Shown: positions 6,997 to 14,753 of the stretch, piece by piece
How positions within the stretch are numbered: the first letter of the stretch is position 1
Layout: each line of letters opens with the position of its first letter
Source: a virus
IMG/VR virus record: IMGVR_UViG_3300009103_001286
Span: 1 to 43,627 of that record
Length of the DNA stretch: 43,627 nucleotides
Direction: 5' to 3' (one strand)
Translations under genes and position numbers: made by a program
Notes under the pieces: generated by a model
What the model saw: the letters and a program-made list of their open reading frames with translations, nothing else
Databases searched by the model: none
Told to the model about the DNA's origin: nothing

Positions 6997-7196
6997 TGTG
7001 GCAAGTTCTTGTAATGGTTTGTTTTCTAACATATCCTTGCCAATACTTTGTCCAGTCCCCCACTGAATTCTACAAATCATATGATGATTGTATAGAAATA
7101 GCTAATTTCAAAATGCAAGAGCTTACCCAAAAGTTTGAAGCAAATGGGTATACAGTTGTTCACGCACAATATACCTGCATAAAAGACGCAATCTAA
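6996..7196 (+). CDS. MKW-like small exported two-cysteine protein
   Basis: 66 residues from the ATG at 6996, coupled to the previous gene; the longer open frame from 6963 is less likely. N-terminal hydrophobic segment MWQVLVMVCFLTYP, then Cys 32 (DDCIEIANF) and a C-terminal Cys (AQYTCIKD). Divergent third paralogue. Confidence 0.55.
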   Translation: MWQVLVMVCFLTYPCQYFVQSPTEFYKSYDDCIEIANFKMQELTQKFEANGYTVVHAQYTCIKDAI

Positions 7197-7224
7197 GTTA
7201 TAATCCCACATAAGTACTATTACA

Positions 7225-7434
7225 ATGGCATTTAGAAGAGCTAAAAAGCCTAAGCCTTATAATGTTGTAGGCAAGAAACCAAAACAGTATAGAGGCTTTA
7301 GGATATTAAAAGACGGGGCTATGCAACATTGGGATAAACACGCCAATGGACACAATAAAGGCGGATGGAGACCCAAACGAAGTCAGATGACAGGAAGTCG
7401 AGGTACTGGCAGATACTCTCCGGCCCAATCGTAA
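7225..7434 (+). CDS. Small basic protein
   Basis: 69 residues, rich in Lys, Arg, Gly and His (RRAKKPKPYNVVGKKPKQYR, ending RGTGRYSPAQS). No family recognised. It could bind nucleic acid. TAATG overlap with the next gene. Confidence 0.55.
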   Translation: MAFRRAKKPKPYNVVGKKPKQYRGFRILKDGAMQHWDKHANGHNKGGWRPKRSQMTGSRGTGRYSPAQS

Positions 7435-7541
7435 TGGGAAACTTTATTGTTAACATAATCCTAATAATCCTAATCCTAATAACCATATTTCTTGCAGGGC
7501 AATTAACTTGGAATATCTTTATGGGAGTATATCTAACATGA
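7434..7541 (+). CDS. 35-residue membrane peptide
   Basis: MGNFIVNIILIILILITIFL forms a single transmembrane helix, followed by AGQLTWNIFMGVYLT. The start overlaps the preceding stop (TAATG) and the stop overlaps the next start (ATGA). Function unknown. Confidence 0.55.
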   Translation: MGNFIVNIILIILILITIFLAGQLTWNIFMGVYLT

Positions 7542-7723
7542 AACACGACAATAGATACTTTAAAAACGGTAACAAACAGTTATTAAAAGAATTTATAGCC
7601 ATGTTAGTAGTAATGCTAATTCTAGGCCTTGTGGGTTTTGGATTAGGTTGGTATAAAGGACATATGATATGGCAACCAGATCCAGAGGAAAGCAGGTTAA
7701 TTAAAACACCCAAAATTATATGA
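7538..7723 (+). CDS. Small single-pass membrane protein
   Basis: 61 residues from the ATG at 7538 (ATGA overlap). Basic N-terminus (MKHDNRYFKNGNKQLLKE), then a transmembrane helix (AMLVVMLILGLVGFGLGW) and a short polar tail. Unknown family. Confidence 0.55.
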   Translation: MKHDNRYFKNGNKQLLKEFIAMLVVMLILGLVGFGLGWYKGHMIWQPDPEESRLIKTPKII

Positions 7724-7815
7724 AATTTTACATTTACACAACAATATTCTTAATTTGTTTTACACTATTTCTATATTCGTTATGGATAAAAGGTACGCCT
7801 GTACCTGGAATTTAA
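7720..7815 (+). CDS. 31-residue membrane peptide
   Basis: MKFYIYTTIFLICFTLFLYS spans the membrane, followed by LWIKGTPVPGI. ATGA overlap with the gene before and the next ATG follows directly after its stop. Confidence 0.5.
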   Translation: MKFYIYTTIFLICFTLFLYSLWIKGTPVPGI

Positions 7816-7977
7816 ATGATTCATGACCTTACCCTGTTTACTGAATCCCTAACACTTGGCCCTTGGACATTCTTGCTAGGGGTAGCAATTATAATAATAA
7901 CTGTAATGTTAATCTTCAAGTGGATACCCAAATGGAAAAAACAAATAGACGATAAGCTAGATGATCTCTGGAAATAA
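7816..7977 (+). CDS. Small single-pass membrane protein
   Basis: 53 residues: an exposed N-terminus, a transmembrane helix (FLLGVAIIIITVMLIF) and a charged C-terminus (KWKKQIDDKLDDLWK). It ends a run of four tiny membrane proteins (7434-7977). A holin or spanin role is conceivable but unproven. Confidence 0.5.
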   Translation: MIHDLTLFTESLTLGPWTFLLGVAIIIITVMLIFKWIPKWKKQIDDKLDDLWK

Positions 7978-7987
7978 TACCACTTTA

Positions 7988-7996
7988 TAATAAATA
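7988..7996 (+). promoter_or_regulatory. Late-promoter-like TAATAAATA
   Basis: TAATAAATA lies nine bases before the ATG of the virion-like gene at 8005. T4-like phages use TATAAATA-type -10 elements for late genes. A match in front of a structural-type gene is suggestive only. Confidence 0.35.
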
Positions 7997-8004
7997 CACA
8001 TATT

Positions 8005-8637
8005 ATGGCAAAGACAGCAAACAGATCAAAAGATATTATCCCTTTATTGGGTCTTCACGACACTGAAGGTCAATTGTTTGAAAACATTGATGAAATCGGT
8101 GATGATCTAGTTGTTACTTCAAGCAGAGTTGGAGCAAAAGCTCTTGACGTTCAAGCTGATAGTGATAACAAGATTTCTAAAGGACCTAATTTATGGCTGA
8201 CAAGAACAAATAGCAATCCTCAAAAAGGCGGAAAAGGTGGTGCCATTTGGTGGCAAACAAATAATGACGCTGGTGAGATGTTGGATTATGCTAATTTGAG
8301 TTTAGTTATTTCAGATGCTAAAGACGGAACAGAAGATGGTAAGTTGGAAGTAGCTTTAAGAACAAACGGAACAAGAGAAACCATTTTAAAATTTGATGCC
8401 AATGGTATTGAATTAGCAATAGACAAAAGTATGGTTTGGCAAAGTTCTGGATATAAAAAGACTTTCTTAAAAGCAAATGCTACTAAGAAAAGAAATATTA
8501 TTCTTCCTGATTCAGATGGAAATGTTTTAGTAAATGATAGTGGTACAGTTCTAGTAAGCGACTTACCTACATCAGACCCTGGAGTTGCTAATCAATTGTG
8601 GAACGATAGCGGAACACTTAAAGTATCAGCAGGTTAA
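8005..8637 (+). CDS. Phage virion/fibre-type protein
   Basis: 210 residues. The N-terminal part looks like a tail-fibre or virion segment: a beta-rich repeat with NLWLTRTNSNPQ, GGAIWWQTNN and ISDAKDGTEDGKLEVAL, then FDANGIEL. The C-terminus VSDLPTSDPGVANQLWNDSG followed by TLKVSAG is a signature ending of many marine phage structural proteins. Probably a decoration or fibre component. A late-promoter-like element precedes it. Confidence 0.7.
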   Translation: MAKTANRSKDIIPLLGLHDTEGQLFENIDEIGDDLVVTSSRVGAKALDVQADSDNKISKGPNLWLTRTNSNPQKGGKGGAIWWQTNNDAGEMLDYANLSLVISDAKDGTEDGKLEVALRTNGTRETILKFDANGIELAIDKSMVWQSSGYKKTFLKANATKKRNIILPDSDGNVLVNDSGTVLVSDLPTSDPGVANQLWNDSGTLKVSAG

Positions 8638-8639
8638 TA

Positions 8640-8975
8640 ATGAAGTGGATAATCATTGTGTGGTTAATAACCGCAGAATGGCCCGTAGGTGGTTCAGTCC
8701 AATACGGCATATGGCATCCTTCACAACCAGAGTGTTGGGGTTCATTAATTAATGACCGTAATGATATCGTAAAAAGAATCCAAGAACAATATCCTGGCGC
8801 AAAGTTTGATGATATAGATTGTATGTCTAGTGAATGGTATAAGTCTAATGTTACTGAACCTGGATTTGAAATAGATGAATTAACTGGTGATCTTAAAGAT
8901 GGTCATTCATCATATCCTTCAACTGAAATAAAGAGTAATGGGCGAATAAAATCAATCCGCCCAATACAAAGTTAA
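8640..8975 (+). CDS. MKW-type exported two-cysteine protein
   Basis: 111 residues. N-terminal hydrophobic segment MKWIIIVWLITAEW, then Cys 32 (QPECWGSL) and Cys 61 (DDIDCMSSEW), as in the 6613-6996 group, plus a longer polar C-terminal tail. Begins two bases after the virion-like gene and ends just short of the convergent transporter gene. Confidence 0.55.
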   Translation: MKWIIIVWLITAEWPVGGSVQYGIWHPSQPECWGSLINDRNDIVKRIQEQYPGAKFDDIDCMSSEWYKSNVTEPGFEIDELTGDLKDGHSSYPSTEIKSNGRIKSIRPIQS

Positions 8976-8976
8976 A

Positions 8977-9633
8977 CTACTTCTTAACTACATCACTTCC
9001 AGCATCTTTAAATGCTTTCTGCACACCAGTATCAATTTTAACTCTCTTAGACAAATATCTAAGTAGTAATCCATAAGCTGGTAAGAATACTATCAAACCA
9101 ACAAAGATTTTTAATACTGTTTGAGAACCAGCAATTTCAAACCAGTTAGCCGCCATATACTCATTAGCAGAACCAGAGAATGCTGTGAAGAAGAATGCAT
9201 ATGTGTCAATTATGTTTGCAAATACAGTTGAAACTGCAGGTGCTAACCACCAATAAGAATATTTCTCTCTTAGGTATTGGAACACATAGACATCTAACAA
9301 CGTACCAATTGCATACGCAGTCGCACTAGCAAAACCTATTCGGAATGCTACCGACTGTGGAGCACCTTCTGCCAATACAACCAAAATGGATGCAATGATG
9401 GCTAGTGGATACGCCGCTGTAATTGTTGAACGTGCGATATTCTTTCCTAAAATACGTACTGTCAAGTCTGTTGCCAATACTACTAATGGGAAAGTAAATG
9501 CCGCCCACGTTAATTTAACTCCAAGAATCTCTACAGGAATTCCAACCAACGCATTCGAAACTGTGATAACTGCAACGTGCAGGATCACTAATTTCATCAG
9601 CATTTTTTTATCTACATTTTTAAAATTAAACAT
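8977..9633 (-). CDS. yhhQ: Queuosine-precursor transporter family protein (YhhQ/VUT)
   Basis: 218 residues, about six transmembrane segments, matching the VUT_1/YhhQ family that imports preQ0/preQ1. The family hallmark region is visible as FPLVVLATDLTVRILGK, and an Asp-containing segment DTYAFFFTAF follows. Phages with 7-deazaguanine DNA modification often carry yhhQ alongside queCDE genes; none of those is in this window. A strong AGAGGAGG ribosome-binding site precedes the ATG. A TATAAT on the minus strand near 9680 may belong to its promoter, but no good -35 is seen. Confidence 0.8.
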   Translation of the reverse strand: MFNFKNVDKKMLMKLVILHVAVITVSNALVGIPVEILGVKLTWAAFTFPLVVLATDLTVRILGKNIARSTITAAYPLAIIASILVVLAEGAPQSVAFRIGFASATAYAIGTLLDVYVFQYLREKYSYWWLAPAVSTVFANIIDTYAFFFTAFSGSANEYMAANWFEIAGSQTVLKIFVGLIVFLPAYGLLLRYLSKRVKIDTGVQKAFKDAGSDVVKK

Positions 9634-9770
9634 TAATCCTCCTCTATATAGATTAATAATGTCTTTGAATTAGAACCATTATAACATCTTTTATGGTAAA
9701 CGTCTATACAAGAATAAGTTGTATATACATCTTTGCATACCAGAGTTGTGCCAAATGCATAAGTACTTTT

Positions 9771-9962
9771 ATGAGAGATAAAATACATTTAAATCTACAT
9801 TCTGCTAATTTGGTTAAGAAAGCCAAAGAGAAAATCTTATTCAGAACGCAACGTCAACCCGTTGAAGCAGGAGCTCATGGCACTTTGGAATATACTATCA
9901 AAAAAGGTGAAAATACAGGCAGGATCGCCAAACTTAAAAAATTAAAGAAACTTACCGACTAA
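9771..9962 (+). CDS. Small basic protein
   Basis: 63 residues from the ATG at 9771; the open frame extends upstream to 9693 but the extra part is Cys-rich and unlike the rest. Sequence RDKIHLNLHSANLVKKAKEK, then TLEYTIKKGENTGRIAKLKK. It converges with hemH and overlaps its 3' end by 21 bases. Unknown function. Confidence 0.45.
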   Translation: MRDKIHLNLHSANLVKKAKEKILFRTQRQPVEAGAHGTLEYTIKKGENTGRIAKLKKLKKLTD

Positions 9963-10940
9963 TTTAGCAATTAAATCTATATGTGATGTGCTAGTGTTCA
10001 GACAATGAACAAGTTTGAATTCATGTCCACCTTTACTTCTAAAACTTTCTTGCCCTTCATTACCTATTTCATTAATAGTTTCTAAACAATCTGCAGAGAA
10101 TCCTGGACAAGCTATCAATAATTTATGTACATCATTTATAGGTAAATTTATTAGAGTAGTATCTAAAGCAGGATCAAACCAATCTTTCTTTCTACCAAGT
10201 CTACTTTGAAATACAGTTTCAATTGGTATGTTATAAGGTTTTAATTGTTCTCTAATAAGTCTAGTAGTTTTAAGACATTGACAATAATATGGATCGCCCC
10301 TTTCCAAAGTTACTCTTGGTACGTTATGATAACTTAAAAGAATCTGGTCAGGTTTCCACTCTAACCTCTCTAGTTCACGTTCTATCGAACCAGATATTGC
10401 TTTTATGTAATCATCATCGTCAAAGTATCTTGGAACAATTTGTACTGCTGGTTGCCATCTCATATCTTTTAAAACTCTAAACACTTCATCACTTACACTT
10501 CCGGTACAAGATGAACTATACTGTGGGAACAAAGGTAGTACGACTATTGTTTCACAACCTTTATCTTTTAAACTTTTTATTCCTTGTTCTATGCTAGGAC
10601 CACCATGACGTAATGCCCATTCAACATCAACACCAACCATATCTAATCTTTTAGCCAATAGTTCTGCTTGTTTTTTAGTTGTTATTCTTAACGGTGAGCC
10701 TTCAGCAGTCCAAATCTTTTTATATTCTTTTTTAATTTTATGTGGTCTAAAATTTAAAATAAAAACATTTAATATTAACCACCATAATACTTTGTTAAGA
10801 TCAACAACTCTTGGATCACTAAGAAAGTCTTTAAGGAACTTCCTCATATCTCTCCATCGTAGTCCGCTTGGCGTTCCTAAATTAACTAACAGAACTCCTC
10901 TTCGTCCATGTGGTATTTTTGGATGGTCGGGTTTAATCAT
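9942..10940 (-). CDS. hemH: Ferrochelatase
   Basis: 332 residues, full length. Inserts Fe(II) into protoporphyrin IX, the last step of protoheme synthesis. Recognised by RGVLLVNLGTPSG at the N-terminus, VLPLFPQYSSS, the catalytic His205 in LLSYHNVP (usually HGLP, so Gly-to-Asn here), VFQSRLGRKKD, and Glu287 and Glu291 in ADCLETINEIG. Cytosolic or loosely membrane-bound. The start overlaps the stop of a 2OG oxygenase gene by 8 bases, so it belongs to the leftward operon that begins near 14.5 kb. Confidence 0.95.
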   Translation of the reverse strand: MIKPDHPKIPHGRRGVLLVNLGTPSGLRWRDMRKFLKDFLSDPRVVDLNKVLWWLILNVFILNFRPHKIKKEYKKIWTAEGSPLRITTKKQAELLAKRLDMVGVDVEWALRHGGPSIEQGIKSLKDKGCETIVVLPLFPQYSSSCTGSVSDEVFRVLKDMRWQPAVQIVPRYFDDDDYIKAISGSIERELERLEWKPDQILLSYHNVPRVTLERGDPYYCQCLKTTRLIREQLKPYNIPIETVFQSRLGRKKDWFDPALDTTLINLPINDVHKLLIACPGFSADCLETINEIGNEGQESFRSKGGHEFKLVHCLNTSTSHIDLIAKLVGKFL

Positions 10941-11733
10941 CTACTCTTTTGATCCTTTGAAGTAGTGTTCTCATCTTAGTATCTGTAGGAGTTTCTGGCT
11001 TTTTAACTGCCTTAAAGAAATTGTCTACAGCTTTTCGTTTGTCTTCACGTATATTATAATCATCATCTGTTTTCTTAATTTCTAATTGTGAATTAATATT
11101 AATCCTAATACCTTCATCTACAAATGGATAAACTACGTGAGGAGTATGACCTGGGAATACTATTCCTGTTCCTGGAACTGGTCTGACGTGCAATACTCTA
11201 AGGTCTTCCATCATTAAATCTAACCCACCAGATAACGGACAATCTTTTTCAACGGGTCCTTGGTATATTCCAATTGGAGTCATCAAATATGATGTACAAC
11301 TTAATGCTTCTCTATGTGAATGAACAGGAAGATAATCTCCTTTAGTTTGCCAATTAATCCAAGCAGTTGTTTTTTGCATTTCTTTTAATTTAGTATGTGG
11401 AACGAAATATTCACGATACTTTTTTCCAATGTGTTCTATAAAGTCTGATCGGCCTTTCCATTCTAACATATTGATATCGCCTATATCTACTTTCTTTCTT
11501 TTTCCTTCTGTAGAATAATAAGGTTTTACCATTTCTGTTTGGCCTGAAAGTCTATAATCAATACATTGTTTTAATAAATGAATTGTCCACTCTTTTGAAT
11601 AATTAATTTTACAAAAAGGAGTACCATTGATCGGCTCTACCATAATATCTTTTACATCAACATCATCAGTATATTCTTTTGATATTACATCATAAAAATC
11701 TTGAAAGTTTTTATCTTGCCTAATACCAAACAT
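10933..11733 (-). CDS. 2OG-Fe(II) oxygenase-like protein
   Basis: 266 residues from the ATG at 11733, which overlaps the upstream stop (TAATG). The C-terminal half carries the phage-type 2OG fold: TTAWINWQTKGDYLPVHSHR (H-x-H metal pair), GLDLMMED, GTGIVFPGHTPHVVYPF (distal His) and GIRININSQLEI (Arg). The N-terminal 120 residues are additional and unrecognised. Substrate unknown. Adjacent to hemH in the same operon. Confidence 0.7.
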   Translation of the reverse strand: MFGIRQDKNFQDFYDVISKEYTDDVDVKDIMVEPINGTPFCKINYSKEWTIHLLKQCIDYRLSGQTEMVKPYYSTEGKRKKVDIGDINMLEWKGRSDFIEHIGKKYREYFVPHTKLKEMQKTTAWINWQTKGDYLPVHSHREALSCTSYLMTPIGIYQGPVEKDCPLSGGLDLMMEDLRVLHVRPVPGTGIVFPGHTPHVVYPFVDEGIRININSQLEIKKTDDDYNIREDKRKAVDNFFKAVKKPETPTDTKMRTLLQRIKRVDD

Positions 11734-12371
11734 TATATTAACCATTCCTGACATTGAATTGTTGCTCCAAGACTCCATCGTTCTCCTTCTACTTTAAAAG
11801 GATAAGCACAATGTTGAAGTGTTGATGTCATAATAATCATTGTTCCTGGGTCTGGTTTAATAATTTTAACGTCATCCCATTTCCCTCCAGGAAATAATTC
11901 TAAACTACCTCTTTTATTTTCAATAAGAGTTGGCTTACCTTCTTCCCAACCCATATCTTCTGTACTACAAATTTCTTTAGGTGCTTTTAAAAATATAATA
12001 ACGTGTAAATGAGCCTTAGAAGAATAATGAGTATGAATTGGTTGAAACTCATTAGGTGACTGAATTGTTAACCATGAATTTTCTAGTTTAACTGCTGTAC
12101 GCGGAAGATTCTGTTCCTCCAAAAATGTTAAACATTTATCTAGTATAAAATCTGTATGTTCTGTTTTCTTCCATTTCCAACACCATACCCTGTTTGTGTC
12201 CTTTTCTTTTTTAACCTTTATTGCATCGTTCGGGTGTCCAAATTGTCTTATTAGTCTCGCTTCTTTTAAAAACATTTCTGTTTCGCCCTCAGATAGTTTA
12301 TAAACTTTATATGGAAATTTTGACCACATATTTCCTCTCATTTTAATTTTTCTATTAGGACCTTCAATCAT
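11733..12371 (-). CDS. 2OG-Fe(II) oxygenase-like protein
   Basis: 212 residues as drawn. Conserved segments: ENSWLTIQSPNEFQPIHTHY (H-x-H), LHVIIFLKAP, GTMIIMTSTLQHCAYPF (distal His) and GERWSLGATIQ (Arg). Start uncertain: ATG 12371 overlaps the upstream stop, while ATG 12329 (MWSKFPYKVY) has GAGAGGA just upstream. Paralogue of the flanking genes. Confidence 0.7.
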   Translation of the reverse strand: MIEGPNRKIKMRGNMWSKFPYKVYKLSEGETEMFLKEARLIRQFGHPNDAIKVKKEKDTNRVWCWKWKKTEHTDFILDKCLTFLEEQNLPRTAVKLENSWLTIQSPNEFQPIHTHYSSKAHLHVIIFLKAPKEICSTEDMGWEEGKPTLIENKRGSLELFPGGKWDDVKIIKPDPGTMIIMTSTLQHCAYPFKVEGERWSLGATIQCQEWLI

Positions 12372-12603
12372 CTTCTTCTCTCGCTTTTCTAGAATATTCT
12401 TCTAATGCTTCTTCTTCCTCTTTCATTCTCCGTTCAAATTCTGCAAACTTATATTCATCTGTTTGTTCATATAGTTTGGTTTCCCACTTATATATTATGT
12501 TTGTTAAGTCTTGAAAGTGTGGATTAGATTGTGCTACCAAGTCATTCCTGACTTTTCTTATATCTTCTAATATTTGTTTTACAAAATAATATGACTCACT
12601 CAT
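12364..12603 (-). CDS. Small coiled-coil protein
   Basis: 79 residues from the ATG at 12603, which overlaps the stop of the upstream gene and follows a GGA-rich site. Almost wholly helical and charged, with EFERRMKEEEEALEEYSRKA in the C-terminal half. No family recognised. Sits between two 2OG genes. Confidence 0.6.
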   Translation of the reverse strand: MSESYYFVKQILEDIRKVRNDLVAQSNPHFQDLTNIIYKWETKLYEQTDEYKFAEFERRMKEEEEALEEYSRKAREEDD

Positions 12604-13114
12604 AATCTTTCCATCCTTCACATTTAATTAATGCTTTCATACACCATAACTGTCCAGGGCCTTTGAAAGGATATATTGTATGATATACATTAGAACGCAT
12701 AATAATTGCTGTTCCCGGTCTTGGTGGAATATATTGTTGACGTTCTGGTAGTACCAAATCTAATCCTCCTGTTTTATTAACACCGTCTTCTACAACCTCA
12801 AGATGTTCTGGAAACTTTAGAAATACTATTATAAACAAATGATTTCCTTTGTCAACGTAATTCATTACCGGCTTATATTCATTTTCTCCTTGAGTATACA
12901 ACCAAATGTCTAAAAACTTATTAGATTTTGCTGGCTTTAATATTTCTTCTTGAAAATGTTTAACTTTATTAAGTAACCATTCATCGTGCGTATGTCCTCC
13001 CCATCTCATTTCTGGAGTTAAAATTATGTTAGCAACGTTTTCCATAATTTCAGCTTCTTCTAACATCTTTTGATGTACTGGTGGTTCTACGCCATATAAC
13101 TGATATTTTCTCAT
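12596..13114 (-). CDS. 2OG oxygenase-fold protein lacking the metal motif
   Basis: 172 residues. Clearly a paralogue of its neighbours, with matching segments GNHLFIIVFLKFP, GGLDLVLPERQQYIPPRPG, TAIIMRSNVYHTIYPF and LWCMKALIKC. But at the place of the H-x-H pair it reads YKPVMNYVDKG, so two of three iron ligands are gone, and the Arg for 2-oxoglutarate is not evident. It may be a catalytically dead partner of a neighbouring enzyme, or bind another ligand. Confidence 0.65.
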   Translation of the reverse strand: MRKYQLYGVEPPVHQKMLEEAEIMENVANIILTPEMRWGGHTHDEWLLNKVKHFQEEILKPAKSNKFLDIWLYTQGENEYKPVMNYVDKGNHLFIIVFLKFPEHLEVVEDGVNKTGGLDLVLPERQQYIPPRPGTAIIMRSNVYHTIYPFKGPGQLWCMKALIKCEGWKDYE

Positions 13115-13665
13115 TTAGCAATTTCCAAATTATAATTTAAAGTTTTTCTAATACCCTCCCCTTTAAAAGGATATACGTTATGTGAAGTCTGTGAAAGGAA
13201 TATTAATCCTTGTCCTTCTATGGGTCTAATGTGTAAGTTTTTCTTCTCTCTAGGAAATGTTAAATCAACACCTCCGTCTTTAATATTTGGATCAGCAAGT
13301 TGTTTAGGAACATTTATATAAGTTATTCCACTTAAGAATCCGCCGTGTTCATGCACAGGAACATAATGATTTTGTTTTTGGATATTAATCCAAGACGATA
13401 TAGTATTCATTTGGTCAGGTTCATCAAAGTTTAATGCTTCATGCCATAGCTTACCAACTTTACCTATCCAATCTTCTTGACCTTCTATTTTAAAATATGT
13501 TGCTCCACCGTGTTCAACAAAACCCGATGAAGTAACATTATATTCTATATCTGATTCTAAGGTTTTAAAATACTGCAACCATTCATTATTATATTCAATT
13601 TGTACAACCTTAAGTTCAGGCCATACATTTATGACCTTAATATCATTCAGATTTGGTCTTGTCAC
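13111..13665 (-). CDS. 2OG-Fe(II) oxygenase
   Basis: 184 residues from a GTG at 13665 that has GGAG eight bases upstream; the frame has no ATG, and TTG at 13686 is the alternative. Motifs: SSWINIQKQNHYVPVHEHGG (H-x-H), FLSGITYINVP, GLIFLSQTSHNVYPF (distal His) and GIRKTLNYNLEI (Arg). Belongs to the phage HxH-type oxygenases near PF13759. Substrate unknown. Confidence 0.75.
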   Translation of the reverse strand: MTRPNLNDIKVINVWPELKVVQIEYNNEWLQYFKTLESDIEYNVTSSGFVEHGGATYFKIEGQEDWIGKVGKLWHEALNFDEPDQMNTISSWINIQKQNHYVPVHEHGGFLSGITYINVPKQLADPNIKDGGVDLTFPREKKNLHIRPIEGQGLIFLSQTSHNVYPFKGEGIRKTLNYNLEIAK

Positions 13666-13924
13666 TCGAAGCACTCCATTTGTCAAACATTTTACTTAAT
13701 ACAGATCCTTTTGATTCGTTTGGATCTGTTTCAATATTATCTTTCATTTGATAACCAAGTCCGTGTGGACTCATCTTGTGTATTTTTGGATCAAATGTTG
13801 AATTATGTTTCATATGTCGTTGATTCTTTTTGTGTATTCTTTTTTTAGAAAACAGGCCACCAAGTCCTGCCTTCCTTTTTTTTCCGAACCATTTTCGGAA
13901 CTTCTTTTTGTTTTTTTGAAACAT
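13643..13924 (-). CDS. Small very basic protein overlapping its upstream gene
   Basis: 93 residues. Lys/Arg-rich N-terminus (KNKKKFRKWFGKKRK), then SPHGLGYQMKDNI and a polar tail. AAGGAAG precedes the ATG, so the start inside the last 80 bases of the upstream gene looks genuine. An ATG at 13813 would avoid the overlap but has no ribosome-binding site. Unknown function. Confidence 0.5.
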   Translation of the reverse strand: MFQKNKKKFRKWFGKKRKAGLGGLFSKKRIHKKNQRHMKHNSTFDPKIHKMSPHGLGYQMKDNIETDPNESKGSVLSKMFDKWSASSDKTKSE

Positions 13925-14498
13925 TCTTTTTCTTCCTTATCTTGTACGTTTCGTTGTTACAAAAAGGCCATATAGTTTTTATGATTTTTGATTCGAGGGT
14001 TTTAATTTGATGTGGTTCTAAATGATTTAGATTCCACAATAAGACTGGCAAGTCCATCGGGTCAAACTTTAATCTACATTTAAAGTCTAGATTAGTAGGT
14101 TTAACTCGCCCGCTTGGTGTCTTTTTAAAATGGATAGGAATAGTCGGGCTTCCTTCCAACAAATACTTACTGACACCTTCTCGCCATCCTTCCGGAAATT
14201 GTTTGTAAGGTTCTTTTTTAATTTGACTATTGTCACCCTTACCACAATATAATCCTCTAAGATCCACGTTTAATTTAAGAACGTGTGTGTCCATCCTCTT
14301 AAAGGATATTTGAGCATCTGGACTTTTTGCCAGGCCCAAATAAAAATTTTTTTCCGGCCAAATATAATATAATCCTCTATGTGTACCGTCTAGTCCTTGT
14401 GCTACTCTTGTAACTGTACTAGTTTTTGGCACCAAATAATCATGGCCTTCTTCTATAAAAATCCTTTTAATCTGTGCTAGTCTTTCGTTGGTATCCAT
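13845..14498 (-). CDS. GIY-YIG-like protein with basic tail
   Basis: 217 residues. The segment RGLYYIWPEKNFYLGLAKS then SFKRMDTHVLKLN resembles the GIY-YIG nuclease core (G-Y...Y-x-G...R...H), in diverged form; a later Glu is hard to assign. The C-terminal 30 residues are strongly basic (KIRKKKNVSKKQKEV). A homing or DNA-processing nuclease is the likely reading. First gene of the leftward hemH operon; a promoter with about 50 bases of leader precedes it. Confidence 0.5.
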   Translation of the reverse strand: MDTNERLAQIKRIFIEEGHDYLVPKTSTVTRVAQGLDGTHRGLYYIWPEKNFYLGLAKSPDAQISFKRMDTHVLKLNVDLRGLYCGKGDNSQIKKEPYKQFPEGWREGVSKYLLEGSPTIPIHFKKTPSGRVKPTNLDFKCRLKFDPMDLPVLLWNLNHLEPHQIKTLESKIIKTIWPFCNNETYKIRKKKNVSKKQKEVPKMVRKKKEGRTWWPVF

Positions 14499-14558
14499 AA
14501 ATTCTACCCGTTAGACGCTCACAGTTGCCCGTATATTAGCGATATTCTTCATATGTAC

Positions 14559-14587
14559 ATAGTAGCATATGAGTACCAATTTGTCAA
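14559..14587 (-). promoter_or_regulatory. Sigma70-like promoter for the hemH operon
   Basis: Minus strand TTGACA (14582-14587), 17 bases, TACTAT (14559-14564). It points to the gene starting at 14498 and is the only clear promoter for the overlapping genes down to hemH. The divergent rightward promoter lies at 14717. Confidence 0.65.
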
Positions 14588-14716
14588 CTAAATGTACGTT
14601 TTTAGGCAATTTTTATTATGTTAGTATTTAACATTTGTAAATATACATTAGCGAGAACCGACGCCTTGTGACTATAAGGACAACCAAAAGTTGTACCGAA
14701 ATATTAACCAGATAAC

Positions 14717-14745
14717 TTGACATATAACAAAAAATCAAATAAATT
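14717..14745 (+). promoter_or_regulatory. Promoter of the 14754 gene
   Basis: TTGACA (14717-14722), 17 bases, TAAATT (14740-14745), then only eight bases to the ATG at 14754 and no Shine-Dalgarno sequence: another near-leaderless arrangement. Confidence 0.55.
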
Positions 14746-14753
14746 ATTATAAG

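Noticed and set aside
9634-9692. PreQ1 riboswitch before the YhhQ gene
   Set aside because: The short leader has no preQ1-I stem-loop and A-rich tail pattern; it only holds a strong ribosome-binding site.
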